Numbered from the stretch's first letter, positions 8,717 to 18,727 are shown. The stretch: 64,000 nt of DNA from Chryseobacterium sp. G0201 (GCF_003815655.1 NZ_CP033917.1:3410001-3474000), one strand, 5' to 3'. Notes: a model not told the origin generated them from the letters alone. Numbers and translations are program-made.

Positions 8717-9985
8717 TTATTCCGGTTTCCCGTTTTCTGCTTCAGTGATTTTGAATTTCTTAGAATAGATCATAATCACAAATCCTGCGACCATAAATGG
8801 AATTGAAAGGATTTGTCCTGTATTTAATCCTCCAAATTGAATGAATTCTTCTCCTTGAGGCTCTTTTAAGAATTCTACAAAGAATCTGATGGCCCAAAGA
8901 ATGATGAAAAACAGTCCGAATAACCATCCTTGTTGATATTTTTTATTAGTTCTTCTATATAAGATCCATAATAAAACGAATAAACAAACATAGCCGATCG
9001 CTTCAAACAATTGTGTAGGATAACGTGGAATTGTTACGCCGTACTCACTGCTTTGCTGAGGGAAAAATATAGCGAATGGTGAACTGGGATCAACAGGTTT
9101 TCCTATAATTTCAGAATTGAAAAAGTTACCCATTCTTACAAAAGCACCTCCTAAAGCAACTACAATTCCTATTCTGTCATATACCCAGAACGGATTTTTC
9201 TTGATGATTTTGAAAGAATAGTAAAGGGTTGTAAAGATCAAAGCGATGGTCGCTCCGTGGCTTGCCAATCCTGAAAATCCCGTGAATTTTAATCCGTTTT
9301 TAGTACTGATTGGTAAAAATACACTCCAGAAATCTTCTTTGAATAATTCCGGCTGATAAAAAATAACGTGTCCCAACCTTGCTCCTAAAATAGTTCCGAT
9401 CAACGTCCAGGTGAAAAGTGGTTCCAGATATTTTATGTTTACATTATCGATCTTGAAAATTTTAGCCATTAAAACATAGCCTAATCCAAAAGCGAGAATA
9501 AACATTAAGCTATAAAAATGTAGCGTAATTGGTCCTAATTGAATTCCTTTGGAAGGATCCCAAATTTTAAATGGTGTTTCCAATTCTACCTTATCGGAAG
9601 CTGTAATTGGCTTGTTAGCTTTTACAGCATATTTAAATGTTGTGATATTGTCCTGTGTAACTCCGGTTTCAATTAATTTAAAATGCTTGTCAAAAAACTG
9701 ATATTGATTATCTTTAAATCTTGCTAAAGTTTGTGCACTAAAGTTGTAATATGAAGGTTCAAAATTTGATTCATTCAAAATTACCAAAACATTGTTGTTT
9801 ATTTTTTGGTCGGAAAATCCGCTTAGATCTCCGGCTTCTGTAGTTGCATAAATTTTTACAGGTATTTCAGTTGAATTTACTTTTAAAGTTCCGTCTGATA
9901 AACTGCGCTGATTATCCTGTGCAAAAAAGCACTGCGTAATAAAGGCAAATAATACAAGGTAAATTCTGAAAAAAATATTACTCAT
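8717..9985 (-). CDS. lgt: prolipoprotein diacylglyceryl transferase with extra N-terminal secreted domain
   Basis: 422 residues from the ATG at 9985 (an earlier in-frame ATG at 10042 would overlap yidD). The Lgt core, about residues 145-415, has seven or so membrane segments, the GARLGHVIFYQPE segment, the VRMGNFFNSEIIGKP motif and the YPTQLFE region. It transfers diacylglycerol from phosphatidylglycerol to the lipobox Cys. Before the core lie a signal-peptide-like start (ending near FFAQ) and about 125 polar residues, making the protein much longer than the usual 260-300. The extension probably lies in the periplasm; its role is unknown. Confidence 0.93.
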   Translation of the reverse strand: MSNIFFRIYLVLFAFITQCFFAQDNQRSLSDGTLKVNSTEIPVKIYATTEAGDLSGFSDQKINNNVLVILNESNFEPSYYNFSAQTLARFKDNQYQFFDKHFKLIETGVTQDNITTFKYAVKANKPITASDKVELETPFKIWDPSKGIQLGPITLHFYSLMFILAFGLGYVLMAKIFKIDNVNIKYLEPLFTWTLIGTILGARLGHVIFYQPELFKEDFWSVFLPISTKNGLKFTGFSGLASHGATIALIFTTLYYSFKIIKKNPFWVYDRIGIVVALGGAFVRMGNFFNSEIIGKPVDPSSPFAIFFPQQSSEYGVTIPRYPTQLFEAIGYVCLFVLLWILYRRTNKKYQQGWLFGLFFIILWAIRFFVEFLKEPQGEEFIQFGGLNTGQILSIPFMVAGFVIMIYSKKFKITEAENGKPE

Positions 9986-10016
9986 TTCTATTTTTTTAAT
10001 AGTTTGTTCGTTGATT

Positions 10017-10259
10017 TTATTTTTTAGGTGGAACGGGATCATATCCGCTTCCTCCCCAGGGATGACATTTTGAAATTCTTTTCAAACCCAACCAAAAGCC
10101 TTTAAAAATACCGTGAACCTGCAACGATTTCACCATGTAATGTGAACATGTAGGCTCGTAACGACAGTTTTTTGGAAGTAAAGGCGAGATAAACCATTGG
10201 TAAAATTTTATTAAAACTACCAAAGGAAATGTGATGATTTTATTGAATGTAAGTTTCAA
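10017..10259 (-). CDS. yidD: membrane protein insertion efficiency factor
   Basis: 80 residues. The family pattern is complete: [20 protein letters not shown], then CSHYMVKSL, then [18 protein letters not shown]. The three Cys and the CHPWGGSG tail are diagnostic. YidD is a small membrane-bound protein that helps YidC-dependent insertion. It lies 31 bp upstream of lgt on the same strand and is probably co-transcribed with it, which is a sensible pairing of envelope assembly functions. Confidence 0.95.
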   Translation of the reverse strand: MKLTFNKIITFPLVVLIKFYQWFISPLLPKNCRYEPTCSHYMVKSLQVHGIFKGFWLGLKRISKCHPWGGSGYDPVPPKK

Positions 10260-10454
10260 AGCAATGCAAAAATAGGGTAAAAAAATTAAAATTAGTTTAA
10301 ATTTGTTATAAGTTTCGGGGCGTAAATAGTTGTTTCATCGGATAAATTCCGGCGTTTGTCGATTTTGTATATTTACACATTCAAAATTGAAATATTTGTA
10401 GACGCTTTGTCATCTTTATATTAAAAATTTTCACTTTAAATCAAATCAAAAATC

Positions 10455-11732
10455 TTGAATCAAAATATTCCATTAGCTGAAAAATTAAGACCTAAAACTT
10501 TAGATGAAGTTCTCGGGCAGGAACATCTTACGGGAGAAAAAGGAACGATAAGAAAAATGATAGAGAATAATGCTTTGAATTCTCTTATTTTCTGGGGACC
10601 TCCCGGAACCGGAAAGACGACTTTGGCTGAAATTATTTCTGAAAAATCAGGAAGAACATTTTATAAACTTTCCGCAGTTTCTTCAGGAGTAAAAGATGTT
10701 CGGGATATTATTGATGAAGCAAAAAATCAGAATTTGTTTTCCGGAAAGTCACCGATCTTGTTTATTGATGAAATTCACCGTTTTAATAAATCTCAGCAGG
10801 ATTCTCTTCTTCATGCGGTTGAAAAAGGCTGGATCGTTTTAATTGGGGCAACTACCGAAAATCCGAGTTTTGAAGTGGTTTCCGCTTTGCTTTCGAGAAG
10901 TCAGGTTTATGTTTTGAAGGCGTTGAGCTATGAAAAGCTGGAAGAACTTGTTGATATTTCTTCAGAAAAATTTAATCAAGATGAAAATACTGATTTTAAG
11001 ATTTTAGAAAAAGAAGCTTTGATCCAATATTCAGGTGGTGATGCCAGAAAACTGATTAATTCTGTGGAACTCGTATTAAATCAATATAAAAATACTGATA
11101 CCAAAGAAATTATCAACTCAGATGTGCTTGAAGTTCTGCAGGAAACGATGGCGCTCTATGATAAAAATGGTGAGCAGCATTATGATATTATCTCAGCTTT
11201 CATAAAATCGATACGTGGAAGTGACCCGAATGGTGCTGTCTATTGGCTTGCGAGAATGATTTCGGGAGGTGAGGATATTAAATTTATTGCCAGAAGAATG
11301 TTGATTTTGGCTGCAGAAGATATTGGTTTAGCCAACCCAACCGCTTTGATGATCGCTAATAATTGTTTTCAAGCAATAAATGTCATTGGAAATCCGGAAG
11401 CAAGGATTATTTTGAGTGAAACAGCAATTTATCTGGCAGTTTCCCCGAAAAGTAATTCTGCATACATGGCTATTAATGATGCTTTGGCATTGGTGAAGCA
11501 AACTGGAAATCTGCCAGTACCATTACATCTCAGAAATGCACCGACAAAGCTGATGAAAGACATGGATTATGGCAAAGAATATAAATATGCCCATTCTTAT
11601 GAAGGAAATTTTGTGGATCAGGATTTTCTGCCACAGGAAATCAGAAGTTTAAAACTGTATGAGCCCGGAAATAATGCGACCGAAAAGAAGATCTATGATG
11701 AGCTCAAGAAAAAATGGAATGATAAATACTAA
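10455..11732 (+). CDS. rarA: replication-associated recombination ATPase
   Basis: 425 residues, starting with TTG at 10455 because the first conserved residues (PLAEKLRPKTLDEVLGQ) begin at residue 6 and no closer ATG fits. It is a clamp-loader-like AAA+ ATPase: Walker A GPPGTGKTTL (about 48-57), Walker B FIDEIHRF (about 105), then the tetramer-forming MgsA C-terminal domain with GSDPNGAVYWLARM. RarA acts at stalled replication forks. Single gene with its own terminator. Confidence 0.95.
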   Translation: MNQNIPLAEKLRPKTLDEVLGQEHLTGEKGTIRKMIENNALNSLIFWGPPGTGKTTLAEIISEKSGRTFYKLSAVSSGVKDVRDIIDEAKNQNLFSGKSPILFIDEIHRFNKSQQDSLLHAVEKGWIVLIGATTENPSFEVVSALLSRSQVYVLKALSYEKLEELVDISSEKFNQDENTDFKILEKEALIQYSGGDARKLINSVELVLNQYKNTDTKEIINSDVLEVLQETMALYDKNGEQHYDIISAFIKSIRGSDPNGAVYWLARMISGGEDIKFIARRMLILAAEDIGLANPTALMIANNCFQAINVIGNPEARIILSETAIYLAVSPKSNSAYMAINDALALVKQTGNLPVPLHLRNAPTKLMKDMDYGKEYKYAHSYEGNFVDQDFLPQEIRSLKLYEPGNNATEKKIYDELKKKWNDKY

Positions 11733-11733
11733 A

Positions 11734-11762
11734 AAAAGGATACTCACTGAGTATCCTTTTAT
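11734..11762. terminator. terminator between rarA and the 11.8 kb gene
   Basis: AAAAGGATACTC and GAGTATCCTTTT form a symmetric hairpin that serves both converging genes. Confidence 0.8.
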
Positions 11763-11778
11763 ATTTTGAATAATAAAA

Positions 11779-12216
11779 TTATTTCACTTTAGTTGTAAAA
11801 GTTAAGAATTTTTTACCGTTCTCTTCTTTGATCTGTTTGTTGTTAAGGATTTCTGCGTAAACCTTAGTTTCAGGATTTTTGAACTCATAACCATCGATGA
11901 AAACCGGTGTGTCTTTTGGAAGACTGTCCATTTCATTGATTTGAGCAACGGTAAGTTGGTCTAAACCTTCGTAACCTTTGATAAACTTATATTCTACAAG
12001 CCCGTTATCTGCAAGATCAGCATATTTTTTTAGGTTTTGAGGTAATGCAGCCTTTGTTCTGGGAATACCTTTGCCTTGAAGCATGTTGCCTTTAGTTGCG
12101 AACATTTCTACAGATCCTACAACGTCATTCGCAATGGCAAATTTTGTAGATGTATTTTTCTGAGCAAATAAACTTGCTGAAGCAAATAATAATAAAGAGT
12201 AGAGTAATTTTTTCAT
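11779..12216 (-). CDS. secreted protein of unknown function
   Basis: 145 residues with a clear signal peptide (LLYSLLLFASASLFAQ, residues 4-19). The mature part has no Cys and mixes strands and helices. No domain is recognised. It lies between two converging or unrelated genes, with a terminator on one side and 107 bp of AT-rich sequence on the other. A periplasmic or exported protein is inferred from the signal peptide only. Confidence 0.65.
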   Translation of the reverse strand: MKKLLYSLLLFASASLFAQKNTSTKFAIANDVVGSVEMFATKGNMLQGKGIPRTKAALPQNLKKYADLADNGLVEYKFIKGYEGLDQLTVAQINEMDSLPKDTPVFIDGYEFKNPETKVYAEILNNKQIKEENGKKFLTFTTKVK

Positions 12217-12323
12217 AGTCTATGGAATAAGTAACTGTTAAAAACTTGATAAATATAAGTATTTTTTATAAAATGTGAATGAATTTTTAGTTTAAATTAA
12301 AAATTAACCATCAATAAGGCCTT

Positions 12324-14555
12324 TTATTGCAATTCCGGATTGTCATTTTCAATCGTTTCATCTTTTTTATCAACAAGATTTTTAATGATATTTTTTAATC
12401 GCTGAAACATAAAAGAACTCAATAATAAAATGATACCCAAAATAATAAATGCAACGATTCTTGAAATATTATCCATTTGCCATACGTCATAAGCATATAA
12501 TTTTAAGATCATTAATCCAAGAAGTGCAAAACCAACCTTATTGAGTTCTGAAATATTTTTCTTTAAACCCATATAAATAAAAATGCTAGCAAGAACAGCC
12601 CAAATGATGGGTAAATATAAAATGCTGAAATGTTTTTCAAATTTCCAGACTGTCAATATGTCAGTTGTATTGGCCAAAATATATAAATGATACAATTCAC
12701 AGCTGATCACTGTAACTAGTGTGATGGAAGCAAACCAGTATGCAATTTCTCTTTTGAAGAAATCCGACTTGGGTAATATTTTCCAAAGTGTATAAATGAA
12801 TGGAATCCAGTAGAGTAGGTGTATTGCATAAAAATTAATGTCCATTTTCTTTACCAAAATAGAAGTCACAATTCCTGATGCCGAAAATGAAACATTCAAC
12901 ATTAATAAAAACAAAAAGATATAGATTAATCCGTTTTCAAGATGTTTATTGATGTCTAATTTTCTACGGAATAATAAAATAAGGAATAGATAATATATAC
13001 TGAATAACAGGCTTATACTGAAAATAAACGACCAGGGTTTTTCTGAAATATGATAAATGATTTCCAATAGTAAGGCAACATAAATCACCCCAAAACTTAA
13101 AATTTTAAAGGTATATTCGAAAAAACGGTTGTCTAGTTTTTGAGTTTCCGGGAGTTTTTTCAGTAAAATCAAGTTTGCAAGAGTGGTAATTACGGTAACA
13201 GAACTTGTTAAAAATACAGGATTAAAGACAATATTGAGGTTTTTTGCCGTGTAATATTCTGCCCAAGTCACCATTTGAGTGATGATTACGAGAGGAAACA
13301 AAACATAAAAACAAAGTTTGAAAATATTAAGATTAGTTTTCTTCCAGATAAACAGAAGCAACGTTGCTTCAATGGCCCAAACTGTTGTGATCAAATGGGT
13401 CTTAAATTGTAACGCAAATGCAATGGTAACAAGGCTTACCGTAATTCCTGTAAAAACAGAATAACTAATTCCGAAGACCTTTTTATTGTATTCTTTAAAT
13501 AATAATAAGCTGTTAACTAAAGCAAATATAATAGGAAATATAATAACCGGCTCATATTCTAATTCATTAAAAATATACACGATACCAAGAATACTTGAGA
13601 AATTGATCAACACTAGCATTAAAATATCATAAGTAGAAAGTAAATTCTTCTTGATATAACTCTGCAGGGCAAATGCGTAGAAAATTATGTAAGCGATAAT
13701 ATAAAAATAGATGCTTAGAATTTCAGGTTTCTCAACAGTCCAGTAAAAAAGGTAAATATTGGTAAAAATAAAGGCGATCCAACCTACACTTTTCCATTGT
13801 TTGAGATATGCAATGATGAGCATTCCAATGTTTAAAACCATGATATAAGTGAAAAGAAAAGGGTAATTGCTTTGTCCGGTACTGATCATTAACGGCGCTA
13901 AAAACCCACCAAATAAAGAGAAGATAATTAATGTTTCACTCTTATAATAATAGGATAGAAGTATGGAAATCAATGTGATAAAGCAGGTAATGATAAAAGC
14001 AAGATTTTGTGTAAATAAATGATATTCCCTAAAAGCAATGGTTGTTGTGAAATATAAAATTGCAATTCCGCCACCTGTGATAATTGATGAAAATACTGCG
14101 TAATTTTTTCTTAAAAAATGGGCAGTCAGCATAATTCCACCTCCGATTATAAAACCAATTCCGGCTCTTGAAGTTTCTCCAATCCAGTTTTTATCAATTG
14201 CATATTTTACAAAATACCCGATACCCAAAACCAGAGTAAAAATTCCAATGATCGTCAGAACGTTCTGCTTCAAAAAATCAAAAATTGGGGCTAACCAATC
14301 TTTTTGCGGAGGAATTTCTTCAGGAATGTAAGGGGTTTCTTGCACCGGTTTAGCTTCCTGAATATTTTCATTTAGAGTAAATTTTACTTCAGAAGATGTT
14401 TTTTCTTCCTTAGATTCAATTGATTTCTCACTTTTAGTTGTGTTTTTTCTTAACTCAGAAATTTCATCCTCAAGATGACTGATCTTTTTATTCAGCGTAT
14501 AATATGCGAAAATTAAGGCAATAATTAATATGATGATCAGGGAAGAGTTTTCCAT
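12324..14555 (-). CDS. DUF2339 polytopic membrane protein
   Basis: 743 residues. It starts with one membrane segment, a short coiled coil (KISHLEDEISELRKN, about 24-38) and a charged linker with Pro/Glu repeats, then more than 20 closely packed hydrophobic segments from about residue 95 to 710. WIGETSRAGIGFIIGG is the usual opening of the DUF2339 region. The molecular function of this family is unknown. The charged tail ends in the cytoplasm if the count is even. Single gene. Confidence 0.85.
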   Translation of the reverse strand: MENSSLIIILIIALIFAYYTLNKKISHLEDEISELRKNTTKSEKSIESKEEKTSSEVKFTLNENIQEAKPVQETPYIPEEIPPQKDWLAPIFDFLKQNVLTIIGIFTLVLGIGYFVKYAIDKNWIGETSRAGIGFIIGGGIMLTAHFLRKNYAVFSSIITGGGIAILYFTTTIAFREYHLFTQNLAFIITCFITLISILLSYYYKSETLIIFSLFGGFLAPLMISTGQSNYPFLFTYIMVLNIGMLIIAYLKQWKSVGWIAFIFTNIYLFYWTVEKPEILSIYFYIIAYIIFYAFALQSYIKKNLLSTYDILMLVLINFSSILGIVYIFNELEYEPVIIFPIIFALVNSLLLFKEYNKKVFGISYSVFTGITVSLVTIAFALQFKTHLITTVWAIEATLLLFIWKKTNLNIFKLCFYVLFPLVIITQMVTWAEYYTAKNLNIVFNPVFLTSSVTVITTLANLILLKKLPETQKLDNRFFEYTFKILSFGVIYVALLLEIIYHISEKPWSFIFSISLLFSIYYLFLILLFRRKLDINKHLENGLIYIFLFLLMLNVSFSASGIVTSILVKKMDINFYAIHLLYWIPFIYTLWKILPKSDFFKREIAYWFASITLVTVISCELYHLYILANTTDILTVWKFEKHFSILYLPIIWAVLASIFIYMGLKKNISELNKVGFALLGLMILKLYAYDVWQMDNISRIVAFIILGIILLLSSFMFQRLKNIIKNLVDKKDETIENDNPELQ

Positions 14556-14666
14556 TTGGTGTTTTATTTATCAAATATAGAAAATTCGGAGAGGTTACAA
14601 AGAATTAATCCATCACACAAAACGTATAATGGATTAATTTTATAGAGTGAAAGTATAAGTGAAATT

Positions 14667-15404
14667 TTAGTTCGATACTTTATAAATAAAGAATGAGCCT
14701 ACGCTAGTGTCTATTAATCCGGCATTAAGCAATGAAGATCCTGTAAGTCCGAAGGAAATCTTATCCCCAGATTGTAGCGTATAAAGAGAGTTTAGACTTG
14801 TTTCCGAGATCGTTAAGCTTAATACAATAAGATTCGCCCCACTGAAGGCTCTGCTGTCAATAATAGTTGCAACGCCGGCACGTGTTCTTAAAATTCCTAT
14901 CCCCGGAGTGTTTGTTAAAACGGCAGCTTGAAGTCCTGTTCCGTATCGGAAAGTAAACCCAATTGCATACACTCCATTTGTAGGAACGGTATAAGTATGA
15001 TCTGTATCGTTAAATAACGCTGCGGTTCCTAAAGTTCTTTCAGTCTGTAAAAAATCTACGACTCTAAATCCCGTTGGGAAAAGCCCTAGACTTAACAAAG
15101 TAATACCTGATGTTTTCTTAGCAGCATAAACACTAGTGTTAGAACTATTGACATTAATAGTATTAACAGCGGCATCAATAATCATCTGAGGATTCACTTG
15201 GGCAACCTGAAAGTCACCGCCAATATTTTGGTTTACTGCCAAGATCTGATATCCTGGGAGTGCCGGAGCAGCAGGTGTTGACCTGATTTTCATTGTTCCG
15301 TTGACGTCTAGCATTGCTAAAGGAGTTGGAGTTCCTATTCCGACTTGTGAAAAAGCATTAATAGCAATTAGGGATAAAATTGCACTACAAATTTTAGTTT
15401 TCAT
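14667..15404 (-). CDS. secreted C1q/TNF-like protein
   Basis: 245 residues with a signal peptide (to about residue 19). The mature start VGIGTPTPLAMLDVNGTMKI is the stock opening of many exported Flavobacteriia surface proteins. The second half (about 95-243) has the jelly-roll strand pattern of C1q-like domains, with TYTVPTNGVYAIGFTFRYG and a conserved Phe-Ile-Tyr end. A surface or adhesion role is inferred. No type IX secretion tail is visible. Confidence 0.7.
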   Translation of the reverse strand: MKTKICSAILSLIAINAFSQVGIGTPTPLAMLDVNGTMKIRSTPAAPALPGYQILAVNQNIGGDFQVAQVNPQMIIDAAVNTINVNSSNTSVYAAKKTSGITLLSLGLFPTGFRVVDFLQTERTLGTAALFNDTDHTYTVPTNGVYAIGFTFRYGTGLQAAVLTNTPGIGILRTRAGVATIIDSRAFSGANLIVLSLTISETSLNSLYTLQSGDKISFGLTGSSLLNAGLIDTSVGSFFIYKVSN

Positions 15405-15717
15405 GTTAAAAAATTTAATTAGTTATGGTCAAATCAGTTAGTTTTCAACTTTTTTTATAGCAAAAATCATGCCCTCTTAATTAGGTATTTTTCAATATTA
15501 ATTGATAATTAATAAAATATTTTTAATCATATGTTTAATATTTGTTTAAAAATTACATGTATTTTGCTTATAAATGTGGATGTGGAAAATGGAATATGCT
15601 TTTTAGGTTGAAAAAATTCAATTAATAAATCACTAAGTAGTTAATTATTTTAATTTAAAAAAATAATACTGTCATAAAATGTGACAGTATTACTTATAAA
15701 TAAGAAAATTTGTGACT
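15405..15717. other. intergenic region, 313 bp
   Basis: Very AT-rich. It contains the pheA terminator at the right end and otherwise no ORF, repeat or promoter that I can defend. It would include the promoter for the C1q-like gene on the minus strand, but no TAnnTTTG is evident. Confidence 0.5.
15665..15691 (-). terminator. pheA terminator
   Basis: AATACTGTCA and TGACAGTATT form a 10-bp stem, followed on the minus strand by ATTTTTTT. Confidence 0.75.
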
Positions 15718-16569
15718 TTAGCTTTCCAGAAGAAACTCTTTATAGCTTCCCAGAAAATCTACATTGGCGTTAATTGATATTAATTCTTCCAAAGCATTTT
15801 CATGTAATATGGCATTCCACTGTCCTGCAACATTAATGAAGAAAAAATAATTTCCAAGACCTGTTTTTAATGTTCTCGATTCTATTTTGCTTAAATTCAT
15901 TTTTCTCCATGCAAAAACAGATAATACCTGATGCAGCCCTCCCGCATGATCTTCCGGTAGTGTAATCAGTAACCCAGATTTTTCACCAATAACCTCAAGT
16001 TGATCATTATTGTAAATATTCTGTTCTTTTGATATAATAATAAATCGGGTATGGTTTTGTTCAAAATCCTGAATATTCCGATTAATAATTTTCAAACCAT
16101 ACAAATTGGCTGCAAATTGATTGGCAACTGCTGCTCTTTTAAGTTCAGGATGCTCAGAAATATATTTTGCAGCTGCAGCAGTGGAAGAAAAATCCTGTCT
16201 TTGCACCTCTTTATAATTCGTATCCAAAAAATGAAAACTCTGAGCCAAGGCTTGAGGATGAGAATAAATTTTCTCAATATCATTAGCGTTATTGTCCGGG
16301 TGAATCATCAGGTGGTGGGCAATGGGCATCACTGCCTCTGCTTCAATTTTTATCGAAGAAGTTTTATATAAATAATCCAGCGTCATAGAAACTGTACCCT
16401 CAATTGAATTTTCTAACGGAACAACTGCTTTGTCTACTTCCCCTCTCTCAACAGCATTAAAACAGTCTAAAATGTTAGCCTGTGGCAAAAGTTCTTCATT
16501 TGGAAATAATTGAGCAGTGGCAAGCTGTGTGAAACTTGCATGAGGACCCAAAAATGCAATCTTCATCAT
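15718..16569 (-). CDS. pheA: prephenate dehydratase
   Basis: 283 residues; converts prephenate to phenylpyruvate for phenylalanine synthesis. The catalytic domain (1-180) has the opening IAFLGPHASFTQLA, the VVPLENSIEGTV loop and the FSSTAAAAKY segment with the catalytic Thr. An ACT regulatory domain follows (about 200-275), with the ESR motif SKIESRTLKTG that binds phenylalanine in the family. No chorismate mutase domain is fused. The gene opens with two ATG codons in a row; either could be used. Confidence 0.95.
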   Translation of the reverse strand: MMKIAFLGPHASFTQLATAQLFPNEELLPQANILDCFNAVERGEVDKAVVPLENSIEGTVSMTLDYLYKTSSIKIEAEAVMPIAHHLMIHPDNNANDIEKIYSHPQALAQSFHFLDTNYKEVQRQDFSSTAAAAKYISEHPELKRAAVANQFAANLYGLKIINRNIQDFEQNHTRFIIISKEQNIYNNDQLEVIGEKSGLLITLPEDHAGGLHQVLSVFAWRKMNLSKIESRTLKTGLGNYFFFINVAGQWNAILHENALEELISINANVDFLGSYKEFLLES

Positions 16570-16662
16570 ATTTTTTATATTAAATTCTATATTTTTTTTG
16601 AATCAAAGTTCAAATATGGCAATAAAAATTTGAACTCTGGTTATTTAACTAAACCCTAAACT

Positions 16663-17073
16663 TTAAGGCTTCCAGTTTTCTTCAATAAGTTTCATAAGAG
16701 CATCCGGACACTTTATAATTTTATTCATTTTTGCATCTAAAAAGAATAAAGTGGTAGATGCCTCGGTGATTTTAATATGCTCTGCATTGTAAATTTCGTA
16801 AAAAAATTCAATTTTCACCCCGGGAATTTTTTTTATGAACGTATGAATTTCTAATTCCTGGTCATACAAAGCAGGCTTCAAATACTTAATTTTATACTCC
16901 GAAACGGGGAGCCAAATTCCCTGGTTTTCAATCTCATCATATGACATTCCTATGCTTCGAAAAAGTTCAACTCTGCCAATTTCAAAGTATTCTGCATAGT
17001 TGCCGTAATAGACGTATTTCATAGGATCTGTTTCTCCGTAACGTACTCGTATTGTGTGTGTTGTGTGTATCAT
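16663..17073 (-). CDS. acyl-CoA thioesterase, YbgC/4HBT family
   Basis: 136 residues with a hot-dog fold. RVRYGETDPMKYVYYGNYAE (residues 9-28) holds the catalytic Asp and the Tyr-Tyr-x-Asn-Tyr helix start, followed by FEIGRVELFR. Such enzymes hydrolyse acyl-CoA thioesters in the cytoplasm; chain length cannot be told. It ends 93 bp before the pheA start on the same strand, so co-transcription is possible. Confidence 0.88.
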   Translation of the reverse strand: MIHTTHTIRVRYGETDPMKYVYYGNYAEYFEIGRVELFRSIGMSYDEIENQGIWLPVSEYKIKYLKPALYDQELEIHTFIKKIPGVKIEFFYEIYNAEHIKITEASTTLFFLDAKMNKIIKCPDALMKLIEENWKP

Positions 17074-17208
17074 TTTTAATGCTTAATTATACATACAAAT
17101 ATATTTTTAAATAATCAATACCTCCAAAATTTTTTTATCAGATAAAAAATTCGACCTTTGTCTTCCTTCTAAAAAAAGTACTAACCAAGAATTAATCGGG
17201 GCATAAAA

Positions 17209-18663
17209 ATGGATGACAATTTAATGATGATATGGCAGAGGTGCCTTCAGTTTATGCGTGACAATCTTAACGCAGCTGAAGATAGTTCTGACCTAAAAAA
17301 ACTTGAGAAATCTTTCGACTTATTATTTGATAAGGTACAGCCAATTTCGTTGGTTGATAACAATCTTACATTGATGGTTCCGAGTGATTTTTACAAGGAA
17401 TATATTGAGGATAATTACCTATCCTTACTTTCTGCTGCCCTGAAAAAAAATATAGGTAAAGGAGTAAAATTATGGTATTCTGTAATGGAAAATAAGCCAA
17501 ATGGTTTAGAAAAGCCCGTTACAATGAACATGAAAGGGAAAAGCGTTCCTACTCCGAAAATGCAGGAAACAATGCCTCAGGGTTTTTCTTCGAATATTGT
17601 AAACCCTTTCGTGGTTCCTGGAATCAAGAAAATAAACATTGATTCTAACTTAAAATCTGATTTTTCTTTCGATAATTATGTTGAAGGAGAAAGCAACAAA
17701 TTTGCTGCAACAGTAGCAAGATCTATCGCAAAAAGACCTGGTGCAACAGCTTTCAACCCTTTGTTTTTATACGGAGGTTATGGAGTGGGGAAGACTCACT
17801 TGGGACAGGCAGTTGGATTGGAAGTTAAAAGCCAGTTTCCTGATAAAGTAGTTCTTTATTTATCTTCTGAAAAATTCATCCAACAGTTTATTTCAGCGGC
17901 AAAAGCGCACAAACAGACGGAATTTGCAAACTTCTATCAAATGGTGGATGTTCTGATTATTGATGATATTCAGTTCCTTTCCGGAAAATCTGCTACACAG
18001 GACAGTTTCTTCCATATTTTCGACTATTTGCATCAAAATGGAAAACAGATTATCCTTACTTCTGATAAGGCTCCTGTTGATATTATGGATATTCAGGACA
18101 GAATTGTTTCCCGTTTCAAATGGGGACTTTCTGCAGAAATCAAATCTCCGGATTTACAGACGCGTAAGAAAATTATAGTTGATAAATTGAGCAGAGACGG
18201 GATTGTTCTTACAGAAGATATGTTGGATTTCCTTGCTGCTGAAGCTAAAACCAACGTAAGAGAGCTTATTGGAGTTATCAATTCTGTAATTGCTTATTCA
18301 ACGATTTACAAATCTGAGTTAAGTCTTGAATTATTAAAAGATACAATCAATAAGATCGCTGCAAACCAGAAAAAAATCATCAATATTCCTTATATTCAGG
18401 ATGTTGTATGTGATTATTTTGGAATTAAAAGAGAGCAGCTTTTATCTAAGACAAGAAAAAGAGAGATTGCACTTCCAAGACAATTGGCGATGTATTTTGC
18501 TAAAGAATTGACCAACGCTACATTCACTAAAATTGGTGAAGAAATGGGCGGAAAAGATCACTCTACCGTAATGTATGCCTGCGACACGATCAAGGATGTT
18601 TCTAAGATCGACAAGGAAGTTAAAAAGTACGTTAAGGATCTTGCGGAAAGAATCAAACATTAA
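17209..18663 (+). CDS. dnaA: chromosomal replication initiator DnaA
   Basis: 484 residues. Domain I is at 1-90, a variable linker follows to about 145, and domain III is the AAA+ core with NKFAATVARSIA, Walker A GGYGVGKTHLGQA and Walker B VLIIDDIQFL. Domain IV at the end carries the DNA-binding signature EEMGGKDHSTVMYAC. DnaA binds DnaA boxes at oriC and melts it. The 135 bp upstream has no run of TTATnCACA boxes, so the origin is not proven to be here. It is followed by a terminator. Confidence 0.98.
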   Translation: MDDNLMMIWQRCLQFMRDNLNAAEDSSDLKKLEKSFDLLFDKVQPISLVDNNLTLMVPSDFYKEYIEDNYLSLLSAALKKNIGKGVKLWYSVMENKPNGLEKPVTMNMKGKSVPTPKMQETMPQGFSSNIVNPFVVPGIKKINIDSNLKSDFSFDNYVEGESNKFAATVARSIAKRPGATAFNPLFLYGGYGVGKTHLGQAVGLEVKSQFPDKVVLYLSSEKFIQQFISAAKAHKQTEFANFYQMVDVLIIDDIQFLSGKSATQDSFFHIFDYLHQNGKQIILTSDKAPVDIMDIQDRIVSRFKWGLSAEIKSPDLQTRKKIIVDKLSRDGIVLTEDMLDFLAAEAKTNVRELIGVINSVIAYSTIYKSELSLELLKDTINKIAANQKKIINIPYIQDVVCDYFGIKREQLLSKTRKREIALPRQLAMYFAKELTNATFTKIGEEMGGKDHSTVMYACDTIKDVSKIDKEVKKYVKDLAERIKH

Positions 18664-18683
18664 TATTTTTAATTAAAATAAAG

Positions 18684-18716
18684 AAAATGAAGAATAAAAA
18701 TTATTCTTCATTTTTT
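18684..18716 (+). terminator. dnaA terminator
   Basis: AAAATGAAGAATAA and TTATTCTTCATTTT form a 14-bp stem with a 3-base loop, followed by TTATTT. Confidence 0.75.
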
Positions 18717-18719
18717 ATT

Positions 18720-18727
18720 TAGTTTTG
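18720..18727 (+). promoter_or_regulatory. candidate -7 element for the phosphatase gene
   Basis: TAGTTTTG matches TAnnTTTG and lies just after the dnaA terminator, 52 bp before the chosen ATG. Confidence 0.45.

Noticed and set aside
10017..10042. Overlap of lgt with yidD from the upstream ATG
   Set aside because: The ATG at 9985 gives a proper signal-like start, so there is no overlap; the longer start is unlikely.
16051..16371. 106-codon plus-strand ORF inside pheA
   Set aside because: Antisense shadow; composition follows the pheA codons.
17074..17208. Replication origin next to dnaA
   Set aside because: Only one loose DnaA-box-like sequence is seen upstream of dnaA, and there is no cluster or AT-rich unwinding repeat I can defend. 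A GC-skew plot would be needed.
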